A DNA stretch of 64,000 nucleotides from the NCBI RefSeq assembly GCF_018137965.1, contig NZ_CP073100.1:3917754-3981753 (forward strand), read 5' to 3'. Under the pieces are notes generated by a model that made no database searches, was not told the origin of the DNA, and saw nothing but the letters and a program-made list of their open reading frames with translations. Within the stretch, counting starts at the first letter, position 1. Each line of letters begins with the position of its first letter. Shown here in pieces: positions 15,913-25,550 of the stretch. A program made the position numbers and the translations under genes. This DNA is from Luteolibacter ambystomatis. Its GTDB lineage: Bacteria > Verrucomicrobiota > Verrucomicrobiia > Verrucomicrobiales > Akkermansiaceae.

Positions 15913-16338
15913 ATGCATCGGATCGCATCCTGCCTGATGTTTCTTCTCCTGGCGTCCCCGCTCCTCCATGCGGAGCCCGAACCCACGAAAACCGAACTCG
16001 CAAAAAAGGCTCCCACCATCCTGAAGAGCGCGCAGCAATTCGCGATCGGCGGTGTGGGCATCGCCGGCACCACCTCTCCCGCGGAAAGCGCGCTCCGTGC
16101 CCTGCTCAACCGACCCGACGCGGTGGCCGAGTGCAAGAAGCTCGTCTCGGACGCCACTCCGGCAGGCAAGCTCTACGGCCTGCTGGGACTGAAACTGAAG
16201 GACGCCAAAGCCTTCGAAGAGGCCTTCCCTGCCTTCAAGGATTCGAAAACCGCCGTCTCCACCGCCTCCGGCTGCATCCCCTACGAAACCACCATCGGCA
16301 AGATCGCGTCCGACATCCGGGATGGGAAACTGAAGTGA
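15913..16338 (+). CDS. Small secreted protein, unknown
   Basis: A 141-residue protein with signal peptide MHRIASCLMFLLLASPLLHA. The mature part is helical and Lys/Ala-rich, with two cysteines (AVAECKKLVS and SGCIPYETT). The segment TPAGKLYGLLGLKLKDAKAF resembles the repeated helical pattern of HEAT-type or 'MxaH-like' small proteins seen in Verrucomicrobia, but I cannot name a family. The start at 15913 was preferred to 15823 because it begins the signal peptide. A poorly structured 200-nt gap precedes it. Confidence 0.6.
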   Translation: MHRIASCLMFLLLASPLLHAEPEPTKTELAKKAPTILKSAQQFAIGGVGIAGTTSPAESALRALLNRPDAVAECKKLVSDATPAGKLYGLLGLKLKDAKAFEEAFPAFKDSKTAVSTASGCIPYETTIGKIASDIRDGKLK

Positions 16339-16405
16339 CACGCATCTCGCGTTGTCGCTACACCGGTGCTAAAGAATCATCGGCCACGGAGTATTCTCCT
16401 CACGC

Positions 16406-17569
16406 ATGAAACTCTCATTGCTCCTGCTTTCCCTCGCCTTGCCGCTCCACGCGGAGGTTTCCTTCACGAAGAAAACGCTGACCACGGAGTTCCTCGCTGA
16501 AGGGGCCGCGGTCGCGGACTTCGATGGAGATGGCAAGATGGACATTTCCGCCGGAGCGTTCATCTGGTTCGGCCCGGATTTCCAACGGAAGACCCACTTC
16601 ACCACGCCGCCTCCGGCGCTCGATGGCTCGAAGGAATACTCGCAGTTCTTCATCGGCGGTGCGGCGGATGTGGATGGCGACGGCAAGCCGGACATCCTCA
16701 ACACCGGCTTTCCGGGCAAGGAAACCTATGTGTTCTTCAACCCCGGGAAGGATGGCGGCGAATGGAAACGCCAGGTGCTGCTCGATGTGACCGACGGCGA
16801 ATCCCCGATGTGGATCGATGTCACCGGCGATGGCAAACCCGAGCTGGTCTGCCACAGCCGCGGCTCGACAGGCTATCTGGAGCTGCCGTGGGGCAAGCGA
16901 GACACCCCCGGCACCTTCCACGCCATCGCCCCAGCGAATCCAAATCTCTACCAGCGCTACACCCACGGCCAGGGCGCAGGCGATCTCAATGGCGACGGCC
17001 GCCCCGCGATCCTCGATAAGACGGGCTGGTACGAGCAACCAACCGACCGCAACCAACCATGGCCGTTCCATGCGACCACCTTCGCCCAGAACGGCGGCGC
17101 GCAGATGCTGGTGTTCGATGTGAACGGCGATGGCGCGAACGACGTGGTGAGTTCCGCGAACGCGCATGGCTATGGCCTGAGCTGGTTTGAGAACAACAAG
17201 GACGGCACGTTCAAGGAGCACGTGATCATCGACAAGGATCCCGCCAAGGAAACCAACGGCGTGCAGTTCTCCCAACTCCACGCGCTGACCACCGCGGACA
17301 TCAATGGCGATGGCATTCCGGACCTCGTCACCGGCAAGCGCCGCTGGGCCCATGGCAGCAACGGCGATCCGGATCCGAATGGTGCCGCGGTTCTCTATTG
17401 GTTCGAAACCAAGCGGGACGGCAAGGGCGGAGCGGAATGCATCGCCCATGAGATCGACCGTGATTCCGGTGTCGGCACCCAGGTCACGGTCACGGATATG
17501 AACAGCGATAAGAAGCCCGACATCGTGGTGGCGAACAAGAAGGGCGTCTTCGTGTTCGAGCAGAAATAG
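16406..17569 (+). CDS. Secreted FG-GAP/VCBS-type repeat protein
   Basis: A 387-residue protein with signal peptide MKLSLLLLSLALPLHA. Seven calcium-loop motifs of FG-GAP/VCBS type recur along it: DFDGDGKMD, DVDGDGKPD, DVTGDGKPE, DLNGDGRPA, DVNGDGAND, DINGDGIPD and a degenerate DMNSDKKPD. This pattern builds an integrin-alpha-like beta-propeller that binds calcium. Such proteins are abundant in Verrucomicrobia and Planctomycetes and often act outside the cell in adhesion or polysaccharide binding. It stands alone, facing the small membrane protein gene. Confidence 0.88.
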   Translation: MKLSLLLLSLALPLHAEVSFTKKTLTTEFLAEGAAVADFDGDGKMDISAGAFIWFGPDFQRKTHFTTPPPALDGSKEYSQFFIGGAADVDGDGKPDILNTGFPGKETYVFFNPGKDGGEWKRQVLLDVTDGESPMWIDVTGDGKPELVCHSRGSTGYLELPWGKRDTPGTFHAIAPANPNLYQRYTHGQGAGDLNGDGRPAILDKTGWYEQPTDRNQPWPFHATTFAQNGGAQMLVFDVNGDGANDVVSSANAHGYGLSWFENNKDGTFKEHVIIDKDPAKETNGVQFSQLHALTTADINGDGIPDLVTGKRRWAHGSNGDPDPNGAAVLYWFETKRDGKGGAECIAHEIDRDSGVGTQVTVTDMNSDKKPDIVVANKKGVFVFEQK

Positions 17570-17606
17570 CCGTTGGCCAGGAGGGACGGACCTTGTGCCC
17601 CACATC

Positions 17607-18050
17607 TCATGGTCGTTCCTTGCCACACAGCAACGGCAGCCCTGTTAGAAGTGCCGTGAGATAACAGAACGTGATGTCCGGAATGAACATCGGATGTCTG
17701 GGGGGCGTCAGGTGGTTCTGGATCGCCGCGACCAGCAGGGTCGTGCCGACGAAGAGGTGGAACGGCGAAACCAGTTTCACCAACCCCTCGAATGCGTCCG
17801 GCTTCCAACAAGCGAGCGCCGACGCAAGGCCGATGCACCCGAACACGCTGGAGGCCATCTTCAGCCAATAGTCGAGCAGCGGGTCGTAGTGCAACGGCTT
17901 CGCCCCCATCGCCCGGAGCTGCTCGGCGGCGTTCTGCCACGGCACAAAAGTGAACCAGAAGGAGATGCCCCAGCCGCAGGCGCTGCACAGCAGGCCGAGC
18001 CGCAGAATTCTCAGCCAGCCGGGCGTTTCGGGAATCCTCGGGTCTTTCAT
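17607..18050 (-). CDS. Multi-pass membrane protein, unknown
   Basis: A 147-residue protein with about four hydrophobic helices (LRLGLLCSACGWGISFWFTF; MASSVFGCIGLASALACW; HLFVGTTLLVAAI; ITFCYLTALLTGLPLLC). It resembles small uncharacterised membrane proteins and I cannot assign a function. It is transcribed divergently from the large repeat adhesin, with 153 nt between the starts, and converges on the FG-GAP protein gene. Confidence 0.65.
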   Translation of the reverse strand: MKDPRIPETPGWLRILRLGLLCSACGWGISFWFTFVPWQNAAEQLRAMGAKPLHYDPLLDYWLKMASSVFGCIGLASALACWKPDAFEGLVKLVSPFHLFVGTTLLVAAIQNHLTPPRHPMFIPDITFCYLTALLTGLPLLCGKERP

Positions 18051-18203
18051 GATGGAGGTCCGGCGCGGCGGGTCGATGCGCCTTCCGGGAATAACTCCGC
18101 CAAGTGCGGAAATTTTCTCCGTCAGGTTTCCGGGGGTGCGGGAGATCTACGTCCATCCGGCCCCCGTTCGCGCCGGAGCCCAAACCCATACCCCCGCCAT
18201 CGC

Positions 18204-21200
18204 ATGCGACCTCTCCGAAAACTTCCGTTCCTCGCGACCGTCCTGGTCGCAACCTATACCGCCCACGCGGACACCCGTACCTGGCAGACCGCCGGCACCA
18301 CCGATACCTGGAGCACCGCCGCCGGGGATACCAACTGGTTCATCGATGCCGACACCACGCTCTCGCCGTGGGTGGATGCGAATGCCGCCGTTTTCGATGC
18401 CGCCACCGGGGAGACCGTCACCAAGACCGGCACGCTGCTCCCCACCAACGTCACCATCGGCGCGAACAACGGCAGTTGGGCCTTTTCCGGCGCAGGCACC
18501 ATCGGCGGCACCGCCTCCGTGTTGAAGACCGGCACCGGATCGCTTTCCCTCACCACGGACAATGCGTTCAGCGGCGGCCTCACGATCTCGCAGGGCACCG
18601 TCAACTTCTCCACCGCCAATGCGACCGGCACCGGCACGGTCACTCTGAACGACGCGAACACCGGCAGCACGAACACCTCGTTGCTCGGCAGCATCGGCAC
18701 CGCCCGTGCCATCACCGTGGCGAACGCTGGCACCGGTACCACCACCATCGGCACGACCTCCGGCGGAGCCGTCGCTTACAGCGGCGCGATCACGCTGAAC
18801 AAGGCCGTCACCTTCCAATCGTCCACCACCGACCGCACCGACTTCAGCGGCGCAATGAGCGGCGCGGGTGACATCACCATCACCGCGGGCGTCGCCAACG
18901 GCCGTACCATCTTCAACGGCACCGCGAAGACGGCGACCGGCAACGTCACCATCACCTCCGGAGCCAATCTCCAGCTCAGCGATGGCACCGCCACCGCCAA
19001 CAGCTTCATCGGAGATGCCTCGCTGGTCACGGTCAACACCGGCGGCTTGTTCCGCATCGCCAAGGGCGGCAACAACGAAACCATCGGCGGCCTCACGGGA
19101 GGCGGCAAGGTGCAGGCCTTTTTCAGCAACAACACGCTCACCATCGGCGGCACCGGCACCAATACCTTCACCGGCGAACTGGAAAACAACAGCGGCACCC
19201 TCTCGCTCACCAAGTCCGGCACCGGCACCCAGACGCTGGGCGGCACCGGCACCAGCAACTTCTCCGGCAACGTCGCGATCAACGGCGGCATCCTCAAGCT
19301 GGCGAAGTCCACCGCACTCGGCGCGACCAACACCGCCGTGACCAAGACCACCGTGGCCGCAGGCGCGACCCTCGATGTCAACGGCACCAACGACAGCAAC
19401 TACGGAGTGACCATCGCAGGCACCGGCACCAGCGGCCAGGGCGCGCTGGTCAATACCGGTGCCAACACCGGCGCGGGCAACATCCAGACGCCGAACATCG
19501 CGCTGTCCGCCCATGCGACCATCGGCGGCACCGGAAACTTCTACATGATCGCCTCCGGATACGGGGCGAATACGCTCACGCTGAACAACAACACGCTCAC
19601 CAAGGCGGGCACCAACACCTTCTTCCTCACCAACACCACCGTCACGGCGGGCACCATCGCCATCACCGGCGGCGGCATTTCCCAGAACCGTGCGTCGAAC
19701 GGCAGCGCCGCCGCCTTCACCCTGGACAACACGGCGGGCGTTTCGCTGGCCCTCGGCGGTTATGATCTTTCGGTGGGTTCGCTGGCAGGTGGCGGAGCCA
19801 CCGGTGGCAATGTGAATCTCGGCGGCAATACGCTGACGGCCGGCGCGCTTGGCACTTCGACGTCTTTCGCAGGCGCGATCAGCGGCACCGGTGGTCTCAC
19901 CAAGGCTGGCGCGGGCACGCTCACGCTGGCGGGCACGAATACCTGGAGCGGTGCCACCACCATCAATGCGGGCACGCTGCAAGCGGGCTCGACGGGCGCG
20001 GTCGGTTCAAGCTCCGCCGTCACCCTCGCGAACGTCGCGGGAGCCACGCTCGATCTCAATGGCTTCCCGCTGCAAGTCGGTTCGCTCGCCGGAGGCGGCG
20101 CAACCGGCGGCACGGTCACGAACAGCAGCGGCACGCCAGCCGTTCTCACCACCGGTGGCCTCAATGCCTCACCCACGTTTGCAGGCACGATCACCGGCGC
20201 GGCGCTCGGCCTCACCAAGACCGGCACCGGCACTCTCACTCTTTCCGGCACGAACACGTATGGCGGAGCCACCACGATCAACGGTGGCAAGCTGCTCGTC
20301 ACCGGCGCGCTGGCTTCCGGTGGAAACATCTCGGTGGGCAATGGCGCGATCTTCGCAGGCAGCGGTTCCGCAGGCGCAGTCACGGTGGCGGCTGGAGGCA
20401 CCCTTGAAGCCGGAGCTTCCGGCACGGGTTCGCTGTCACTCGCTTCGCTGTCGTTCAGTGATGCGGCCACCGTGAACGTCGGCACGCTCACCGGCTACAC
20501 CTCCACGGCCGCCATCAACGTGAGCGGCACGGCCACGACCTCCGTCACACCGGCTGCGGTGGTGCTCAATCTTCCCACCAGCGGCGTCGCTTCCGGCACC
20601 TACCATCTGATCTCTCATGCCAACGCGCTGGCGGACCTCTCCGCCTTCACGCTCGGCACCGTGCCCACCCTCAGCAACCGCCAGAGCGGCATGCTCGTGA
20701 ACAACACGGGCTCCATCGATTACGTGGTCGCCGGTGATACTCCGAAGTGGACCGGCCTGGATGGCCCGGACTGGGTCGTGGGCGGCACGGTTCCACTGCA
20801 CAACTGGAAACTCATCAGCGCGGGAACAGCCACTGACTATATCGAAGGCGACCTGGTGCTGTTCGATGACACCGCTTCCAACAAGAACGTGCGGATTTCG
20901 ATCGCAGACATCTCACCCGCCGCGGTGACGTTCAACAACTCCGCGGGCAACGACTACGTGCTCAGCGGCACGGACTACACCACCGGCATGGAGATGTGGG
21001 GCATCACCGGAGGCACCACGCTCACCAAGAGCGGCACCGGCGCGCTGACCCTCACCGGACGCAATACCTTCACCGGCGGCATCACCTTGTCGGGAGGCAC
21101 GATCAACGCGAACCATCCTTCCGCGCTGGGCGCCGGTCCGCTGAACTTCGCCGGTGGTGCGATCGACAACACCACCGGAGCTCCCCTAGCGCTCACCACC

Positions 21201-23057
21201 GGCAATGCCTTGCAAGGCGGTGACATCGTCTTCACCGGCAGCAATGATCTCACTCTGGATGGCCCGCTGGCGATGACCATCAACCGGCAGGCGGTGGTGA
21301 ATGGCGGCACGCTCACCTTGGGTGGCGTGGTCAGCGGCACCGGTTTCAGCCTGACCAAAGCGGGTGCGGGAACGCTGGTGCTCTCCGGCACGAACACCCA
21401 CACCGGCGGCACCATCGTGGCGGCGGGAACACTGCGCCCCACCGCGAATGCGGCGTTCGGCACGGGTGCTCTCACCCTGAACGGCGGCACCCTTGATCCG
21501 AATGCGCTTACCATCACCACCCCCATCACCATGGGTGCGGGTGGAGGCACGATCGCAGGCCATGGCACCTTGGGCAGCGTGATCTCCGGCAGCGGCGCGC
21601 TTTCGCTGGCGTCCGATGGCACGCTGGTTCTTAGCGCGATCAACACCTACTCCGGCGGCACGACTGTGACTTCCGGCACCGTGACGCTTTCTGGTTTCGC
21701 CGGATTCGGCAACGGCAATGCCTCCATTGGCTCGGGAAGCCTGACCATCCAGTCCGGAGCAACGGTGACCACCACCAGCTTCTTCACGATCGACGCCAAC
21801 AACACCGCCACCACCCGCACCGTGAACGTGGCCGGCACCCTGAATCTCGCGGGCAGCGAATACATCCGCACCTTCAACCTGACCGGCGGCACCCTCAACG
21901 CCCCGAACTCCGGCACGGAATACCTGCGCGCTCCGGCTACCGGCCTTGCGATCAACTCGCTGGCATCCGCCACCACCTCGACGCTCACCAACCGTCTCGA
22001 CCTGACCTTCAGCCCGCTGGTGGCGGATACCGCGAATGGAGCGGCGGCGGTGGATCTGGCCATCACCGGTCCGGTCACGGAAAACACCGGAGCTGGCAGC
22101 GGTGCGAAAACGATCACGAAAAACGGCACCGGCACACTGCTGCTCTCCGGAGCCAACGCCTACTCCGGCGGCACAACCGTCAATGCTGGCACCTTGCTGG
22201 TGAACAATGCCACCGGCTCGGGCACCGGCAGCGGTGCGGTGACGATCGCCAGCGGAGCCGCCCTCGGTGGCACCGGCACGCTTTCCGGTGCGGTCACCGT
22301 GAATGGCACGCTCGCGCCGGGCCAGGGCCTGGGTGGCATTTCCACCGGAGCACTCACGCTTGCGGCGGGTTCCAATACCTCCCTTGAAGTGGACACGACC
22401 GCGGTCACCTCGGACGTGGCCCATGTCACCGGCAATGTCACGCTCGGTGGCACGCTCAACCTGACCGACCTCGCACCGGGCACTCTGGCCAATACCGCGA
22501 AGCTCACGCTGTTCACCTACACCGGCACGCTCACCGGCACCTTCGCCGGACTGGCGGAGGGCGCGACGGTGAATGTCAGCGGCAATCCGCTCTTCATCCA
22601 CTATCACGATGGCAATGCCGTGACGCTGTCGATGGGCGATGCCTACACCAACTGGGCCTCCGCCCGCGGCCTGGCCGGCCCGGACGCCGCCCGCGATGCG
22701 GATCCGGATCATGATGGCGTGAAAAACGCGCTGGAGTTCCTCTTCGGCAGCGAACCGAATCCCGCGACTGCCGGAGCCGGCTCCCTCGCTTCACTGCCGG
22801 CCATCACCACGGATGCCACCATGCTGCACTTCACCTACCGCCGCACGGCTGCTTCGGTGGGCGTGGTTTCACCGGTGGTGCAATACGGTTCCAATCTCAT
22901 CGGCTGGACGAGTGCCGTAGACGGGTCCAATGGCGTGACGGTGCAGGTGGTCACCGATGGCTTCGGAACCGGCGTGGATCGGGTAACGGTGAACATCCCG
23001 CTCGCGCTCGCCAGCGGCGGCAAACTCTTCGCCCGCCTGACCGCACCGAATCCCTGA
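18204..23057 (+). CDS. Giant autotransporter-type beta-strand-repeat protein (PATR), putative adhesin
   Basis: A 1617-residue secreted protein with signal peptide MRPLRKLPFLATVLVATYTA. Almost the whole length is Gly/Thr/Ser-rich passenger sequence with passenger-associated transport repeats, for example LTKTGTGTLTLSGTNTYGG and close variants repeated more than a dozen times, predicting a long beta-helix. The C-terminal about 150 residues are different: WASARGLAGPDAARDADPDH is a thrombospondin-3/dockerin-like calcium motif followed by a beta-domain. There is no autotransporter barrel and no PEP-CTERM tail, so release or anchoring must use another route. The ATG at 18204 begins the signal peptide; longer in-frame sequence upstream overlaps the divergent gene. 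Long antisense readings across it are composition artefacts. Confidence 0.9.
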   Translation: MRPLRKLPFLATVLVATYTAHADTRTWQTAGTTDTWSTAAGDTNWFIDADTTLSPWVDANAAVFDAATGETVTKTGTLLPTNVTIGANNGSWAFSGAGTIGGTASVLKTGTGSLSLTTDNAFSGGLTISQGTVNFSTANATGTGTVTLNDANTGSTNTSLLGSIGTARAITVANAGTGTTTIGTTSGGAVAYSGAITLNKAVTFQSSTTDRTDFSGAMSGAGDITITAGVANGRTIFNGTAKTATGNVTITSGANLQLSDGTATANSFIGDASLVTVNTGGLFRIAKGGNNETIGGLTGGGKVQAFFSNNTLTIGGTGTNTFTGELENNSGTLSLTKSGTGTQTLGGTGTSNFSGNVAINGGILKLAKSTALGATNTAVTKTTVAAGATLDVNGTNDSNYGVTIAGTGTSGQGALVNTGANTGAGNIQTPNIALSAHATIGGTGNFYMIASGYGANTLTLNNNTLTKAGTNTFFLTNTTVTAGTIAITGGGISQNRASNGSAAAFTLDNTAGVSLALGGYDLSVGSLAGGGATGGNVNLGGNTLTAGALGTSTSFAGAISGTGGLTKAGAGTLTLAGTNTWSGATTINAGTLQAGSTGAVGSSSAVTLANVAGATLDLNGFPLQVGSLAGGGATGGTVTNSSGTPAVLTTGGLNASPTFAGTITGAALGLTKTGTGTLTLSGTNTYGGATTINGGKLLVTGALASGGNISVGNGAIFAGSGSAGAVTVAAGGTLEAGASGTGSLSLASLSFSDAATVNVGTLTGYTSTAAINVSGTATTSVTPAAVVLNLPTSGVASGTYHLISHANALADLSAFTLGTVPTLSNRQSGMLVNNTGSIDYVVAGDTPKWTGLDGPDWVVGGTVPLHNWKLISAGTATDYIEGDLVLFDDTASNKNVRISIADISPAAVTFNNSAGNDYVLSGTDYTTGMEMWGITGGTTLTKSGTGALTLTGRNTFTGGITLSGGTINANHPSALGAGPLNFAGGAIDNTTGAPLALTTGNALQGGDIVFTGSNDLTLDGPLAMTINRQAVVNGGTLTLGGVVSGTGFSLTKAGAGTLVLSGTNTHTGGTIVAAGTLRPTANAAFGTGALTLNGGTLDPNALTITTPITMGAGGGTIAGHGTLGSVISGSGALSLASDGTLVLSAINTYSGGTTVTSGTVTLSGFAGFGNGNASIGSGSLTIQSGATVTTTSFFTIDANNTATTRTVNVAGTLNLAGSEYIRTFNLTGGTLNAPNSGTEYLRAPATGLAINSLASATTSTLTNRLDLTFSPLVADTANGAAAVDLAITGPVTENTGAGSGAKTITKNGTGTLLLSGANAYSGGTTVNAGTLLVNNATGSGTGSGAVTIASGAALGGTGTLSGAVTVNGTLAPGQGLGGISTGALTLAAGSNTSLEVDTTAVTSDVAHVTGNVTLGGTLNLTDLAPGTLANTAKLTLFTYTGTLTGTFAGLAEGATVNVSGNPLFIHYHDGNAVTLSMGDAYTNWASARGLAGPDAARDADPDHDGVKNALEFLFGSEPNPATAGAGSLASLPAITTDATMLHFTYRRTAASVGVVSPVVQYGSNLIGWTSAVDGSNGVTVQVVTDGFGTGVDRVTVNIPLALASGGKLFARLTAPNP

Positions 23058-23085
23058 CTCCCTTTTCCTGGGTACATGCAATGCT

Positions 23086-23124
23086 AGCGCGGCCGGGTGG
23101 TTCTGCCATCCGGCCGTGCTATTT
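23086..23124 (+). terminator. Terminator of the repeat adhesin gene
   Basis: A 15-bp stem AGCGCGGCCGGGTGG with complement CCATCCGGCCGTGCT (two G-T pairs), loop TTCTG, then ATTTGGG. It begins 29 nt after the stop codon. The T tract is short, so termination may be partial. Confidence 0.55.
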
Positions 23125-23265
23125 GGGCATCCGGGAACTACAATCTGGAGGAATTCATCAATCTCCAGTCGCCTTGGTCCTCCGGGCAATCACCGGGGCC
23201 GTTCACCAACAACCAGCTCATCGAGCTGGTACACATCGGGTGCGGGTGAAGACGGCGGGGAATCC

Positions 23266-23369
23266 GTAGCAGCGCCAAGCTGAGCTTGGCGTGCTGCTGG
23301 CGGAGCTTTTCGAAAAAGAGGCTGCCGTGATCCTCTCCCCACACGCGAAGCCAAGCTTCGCGCTACCAC
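23266..23369 (+). repeat. Hairpin-rich dispersed repeat, copy A
   Basis: About 104 nt starting GTAGCAGCGCCAAGC and ending CTTCGCGCTACCAC. It contains the hairpins GCCAAGC-TGA-GCTTGGC and GCGAAG-CCAAG-CTTCGC around a shared core GCGGAGCTTTT. The reverse complement of 30724-30833 matches it along its length with scattered changes, so this is one copy of a REP/MITE-like element. No transposase gene is present. Confidence 0.75.
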
Positions 23370-23410
23370 CGCATCCCCGCTGACACGGGGATGCGGATGA
23401 AACACGTGCC

Positions 23411-23836
23411 TCAGGCCACGGTGAGCTTCACCGGGATATTGTTGCGCGTGGCATTCGAATATGGGCAGACGATGTGCGCCTTCTGGACGAGGTCTTCCAG
23501 CAAAGCGCGGTCGGTGCCTTCGGACTTGATCGTCAGTTCGACATCCAGGCCGAAGCCGCCGCCGTCGTCGCGCTTGCCGATGCCGACCTGCGCGGTGACG
23601 GTGGTTTCCGCCGGGAGGTGGATCTTCGCCTGACCCGCCACGAAGCGCAGCGCGCCGAGAAAGCAGGCCGAGTAGCCGGTGGCGAAAAGCTGCTCCGGAT
23701 TGGTGCCTTCGCCGCCGGGGCCGCCGAGTTCCTTCGGGATCGAAAGCTGCACGTCGACCTTGCCGTCGGAGGTGGAGGATGTTCCATCGCGACCGCCGCC
23801 GGTGGCGGTCGCCTGGGCTGTGTAGAGAACTTGCAT
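23411..23836 (-). CDS. ohr: Organic hydroperoxide resistance protein (Ohr/OsmC family)
   Basis: A 141-residue thiol peroxidase that reduces organic hydroperoxides in the cytoplasm. The two redox cysteines are in [11 protein letters not shown] (about Cys58) and [11 protein letters not shown] (about Cys124), the order and spacing of Ohr. The N-terminus [14 protein letters not shown] is typical of Ohr rather than OsmC. Length is normal. It stands alone; no OhrR regulator is adjacent in this window. Confidence 0.93.
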   Translation of the reverse strand: MQVLYTAQATATGGGRDGTSSTSDGKVDVQLSIPKELGGPGGEGTNPEQLFATGYSACFLGALRFVAGQAKIHLPAETTVTAQVGIGKRDDGGGFGLDVELTIKSEGTDRALLEDLVQKAHIVCPYSNATRNNIPVKLTVA

Positions 23837-23973
23837 GGGATGACAGGGGTTGGATTGTTAGATAGAAGACATGGCAAGGTATCGTGACGAGTCCCCAGCC
23901 ATGCTCAGGGATCTAACTCCGGAGAGCGTCCAGTCAAGTCCGGGAGGCAACCTCACTCACCCGTCACCAACGC

Positions 23974-24003
23974 AAAAACGCGCCCCGGAGCTCCGGAGCG
24001 CGT
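23974..24003 (-). terminator. Terminator of the ssb gene
   Basis: On the minus strand ACGCGCTCCGGAG pairs with CTCCGGGGCGCGT (13-bp stem with one G-T pair), followed by TTTTTGCG. It lies 28 nt after the ssb stop and ends the pth-rpsF-ssb unit. Confidence 0.85.
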
Positions 24004-24031
24004 CTTGTGAAATCAATGGCTGGAAGACCGT

Positions 24032-24529
24032 TCAGAACGGGATGTCGTCCTCGTCGTGGTAGTCCTCTACCGGAGCGGCGGAGCCACCCTGCGGAGGGCC
24101 GGAGCGCTGCGGAGGGCCGCCTGCGGGGCGGGAGTAGCCGCCATTGCCCTGCGGGGCGTGGCTTGCGCCGGACGGCGGGCCACCGGGGCCACTCTTGCCA
24201 TCGGGAAGGAATTGCAGGTTCTCGGCGACGACCTTCAGCTTGCTGCGCTTCTGGCCGGTGGCCTTGTCCTCCCAGGTGTCCATCTGCAGGCGGCCTTCGA
24301 TGAAGCAGCCGCGGCCCTTGGTGAGGTACTGCTGGGCCAGCTCGGCCTGGCGTCCCCAGAGGGTGATGTCCACGTAGGTGGTTTCTTCCTGGCGCTGGTT
24401 CTGTTCGTTGGTCCAGACCCGGTTGATCGCCAGGGCGATGTCCGCCACGGCGGTGCCCTTCGGCGTGTAGCGGAGCTCCGGATCGCGGGTCAGATTCCCC
24501 AGCAGGAGAACTTTGTTCAAATTGGCCAT
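24032..24529 (-). CDS. ssb: Single-stranded DNA-binding protein
   Basis: A 165-residue SSB. OB-fold about 1-105 (NKVLLLGNLTRDPELRYTPKG, YVDITLWGRQAELAQQYL), then a Gly/Pro-rich linker, then the acidic tip DEDDIPF that recruits replication and repair partners. It binds single-stranded DNA as a tetramer. It follows rpsF on the same strand by 71 nt, the common rpsF-ssb order. Confidence 0.96.
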   Translation of the reverse strand: MANLNKVLLLGNLTRDPELRYTPKGTAVADIALAINRVWTNEQNQRQEETTYVDITLWGRQAELAQQYLTKGRGCFIEGRLQMDTWEDKATGQKRSKLKVVAENLQFLPDGKSGPGGPPSGASHAPQGNGGYSRPAGGPPQRSGPPQGGSAAPVEDYHDEDDIPF

Positions 24530-24600
24530 GTGAGCGTAAACCTACGGAGAAAATCCGGGTTGCAGCAAGACGGATCATCGCTCCGAAGAGCGAAGCCGGA

Positions 24601-24888
24601 TCAAGCGACGCGCTGGTAGTGCTGGACGTGCACCTTGGAGTTCAGCGTGAGGCGGGCCTGGATCTTGGAGATGGCGGCCGGCTCGGCGGTGAAGACGTAG
24701 GTCACGTAGTGGCCGGCATCGAGATGCTTGGACTCGTAGGCGAACTTGCGGCGGCCGATCTGCTTGATCTCGCCGACCTTGGCGCCTTCGGTTTCGAGTT
24801 CCTTGGCGACGCTGGCGACGGTTTCATCGACGCTGCCTTCGACACCCTTGGTGTTGAGGATGATCAGGCCTTCGTATTTGCGGCTCAT
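24601..24888 (-). CDS. rpsF: 30S ribosomal protein bS6
   Basis: A 95-residue bS6 with the usual ferredoxin-like pattern: YEGLIILNTKGVEG at the start, then IGRRKFAYESKHLDAGHYV and QHYQRVA at the end. It binds S18 on the small subunit platform. Its start codon overlaps the stop of pth by 4 nt, giving translational coupling, and ssb follows. Confidence 0.95.
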   Translation of the reverse strand: MSRKYEGLIILNTKGVEGSVDETVASVAKELETEGAKVGEIKQIGRRKFAYESKHLDAGHYVTYVFTAEPAAISKIQARLTLNSKVHVQHYQRVA

Positions 24889-25469
24889 GGTGATGGAGGT
24901 GTGTTGGAGCGGGTGTTGAAGCGGTTCGCCGCTGAGGCGACGCCTTGGGAGCGCGCAACCTGTACGGCCTCAACGGCGGAATCAAGCGTGTTTTCCAGAA
25001 GCGGCCGCTCTTCCAGCCGGAAATTCCCCAACACGTGTCCGACCATCTCCCCCTGCTCGCTGCCGCCGATGCCGAATTTCAGCCGCGGGAACGCGTCCGT
25101 GCCCAGTTGCTGGATCAGCGAGCGGATGCCGTTGTGGCCGCCGTGGGAGCCCTTTTCGCGAAAACGCAGGGTGCCCAGCGGGATCGCGGCATCGTCATAG
25201 ACCACCAGGATGCGATCCGGCGTCCACTTGTGGAAAGCCAGGATCTGTTGCACCGGCCGGCCGCTGAGGTTCATGAAGGACTGCGGCTTCAGCAGCAGGG
25301 TGCCGTCCGGGAGCTTTGCCAGATGGCTCTGCCACTTCGGCTTGCTTTCGAAGGCAACGCCGGATTTCGCCGCCAGGCGGTCCAATACCATGAAGCCGAC
25401 ATTGTGCCGGGTGCCTTCATACTGCCGCCCGGGGTTGCCGAGGCCTACGATGAGGGTGAAGGGGTCCAA
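24885..25469 (-). CDS. pth: Peptidyl-tRNA hydrolase
   Basis: A 194-residue enzyme that frees tRNA from stalled peptidyl-tRNA. The active-site residues are visible: Asn12 in LIVGLGNPG, His22 in GTRHNVGF and the acidic YDD at 91-93. FMNLSG and GSHGGHNGIRS are also typical. It is first in a pth-rpsF-ssb unit. The rplY gene lies upstream on the same strand but a terminator separates them. Confidence 0.95.
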   Translation of the reverse strand: MDPFTLIVGLGNPGRQYEGTRHNVGFMVLDRLAAKSGVAFESKPKWQSHLAKLPDGTLLLKPQSFMNLSGRPVQQILAFHKWTPDRILVVYDDAAIPLGTLRFREKGSHGGHNGIRSLIQQLGTDAFPRLKFGIGGSEQGEMVGHVLGNFRLEERPLLENTLDSAVEAVQVARSQGVASAANRFNTRSNTPPSP

Positions 25470-25550
25470 ATGGAGAAAAACGGGAATAGAGGTTCAGCCG
25501 CAAAAAGGCGCAAAGAGAACGCAAAAACAAGACCGGTCCCCCCGGTGCTG

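Larger units (their letters stand above)
23058..23410. other. Gene-free stretch with hairpins and a dispersed repeat
   Basis: 353 nt between the repeat adhesin and the Ohr gene, both reading into it. It holds the adhesin terminator (23086-23124), the dispersed repeat copy A (23266-23369), and a further perfect hairpin GCATCCCCG/CGGGGATGC at 23371-23394 that could end Ohr transcription, although it has no T tract. I see no credible coding sequence. Confidence 0.7.

Noticed and set aside
18147-19982. Long antisense reading (611 codons) across the repeat adhesin
   Set aside because: It mirrors Gly/Thr-rich codons of the adhesin, gives Arg/Gly/Glu-rich low-complexity protein with no domain, and has no support from spacing or signals.
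18600-22300. Repetitive DNA in the adhesin as a CRISPR array
   Set aside because: The repeats are in frame, variable in spacing and encode the passenger repeats; no spacers of uniform length.
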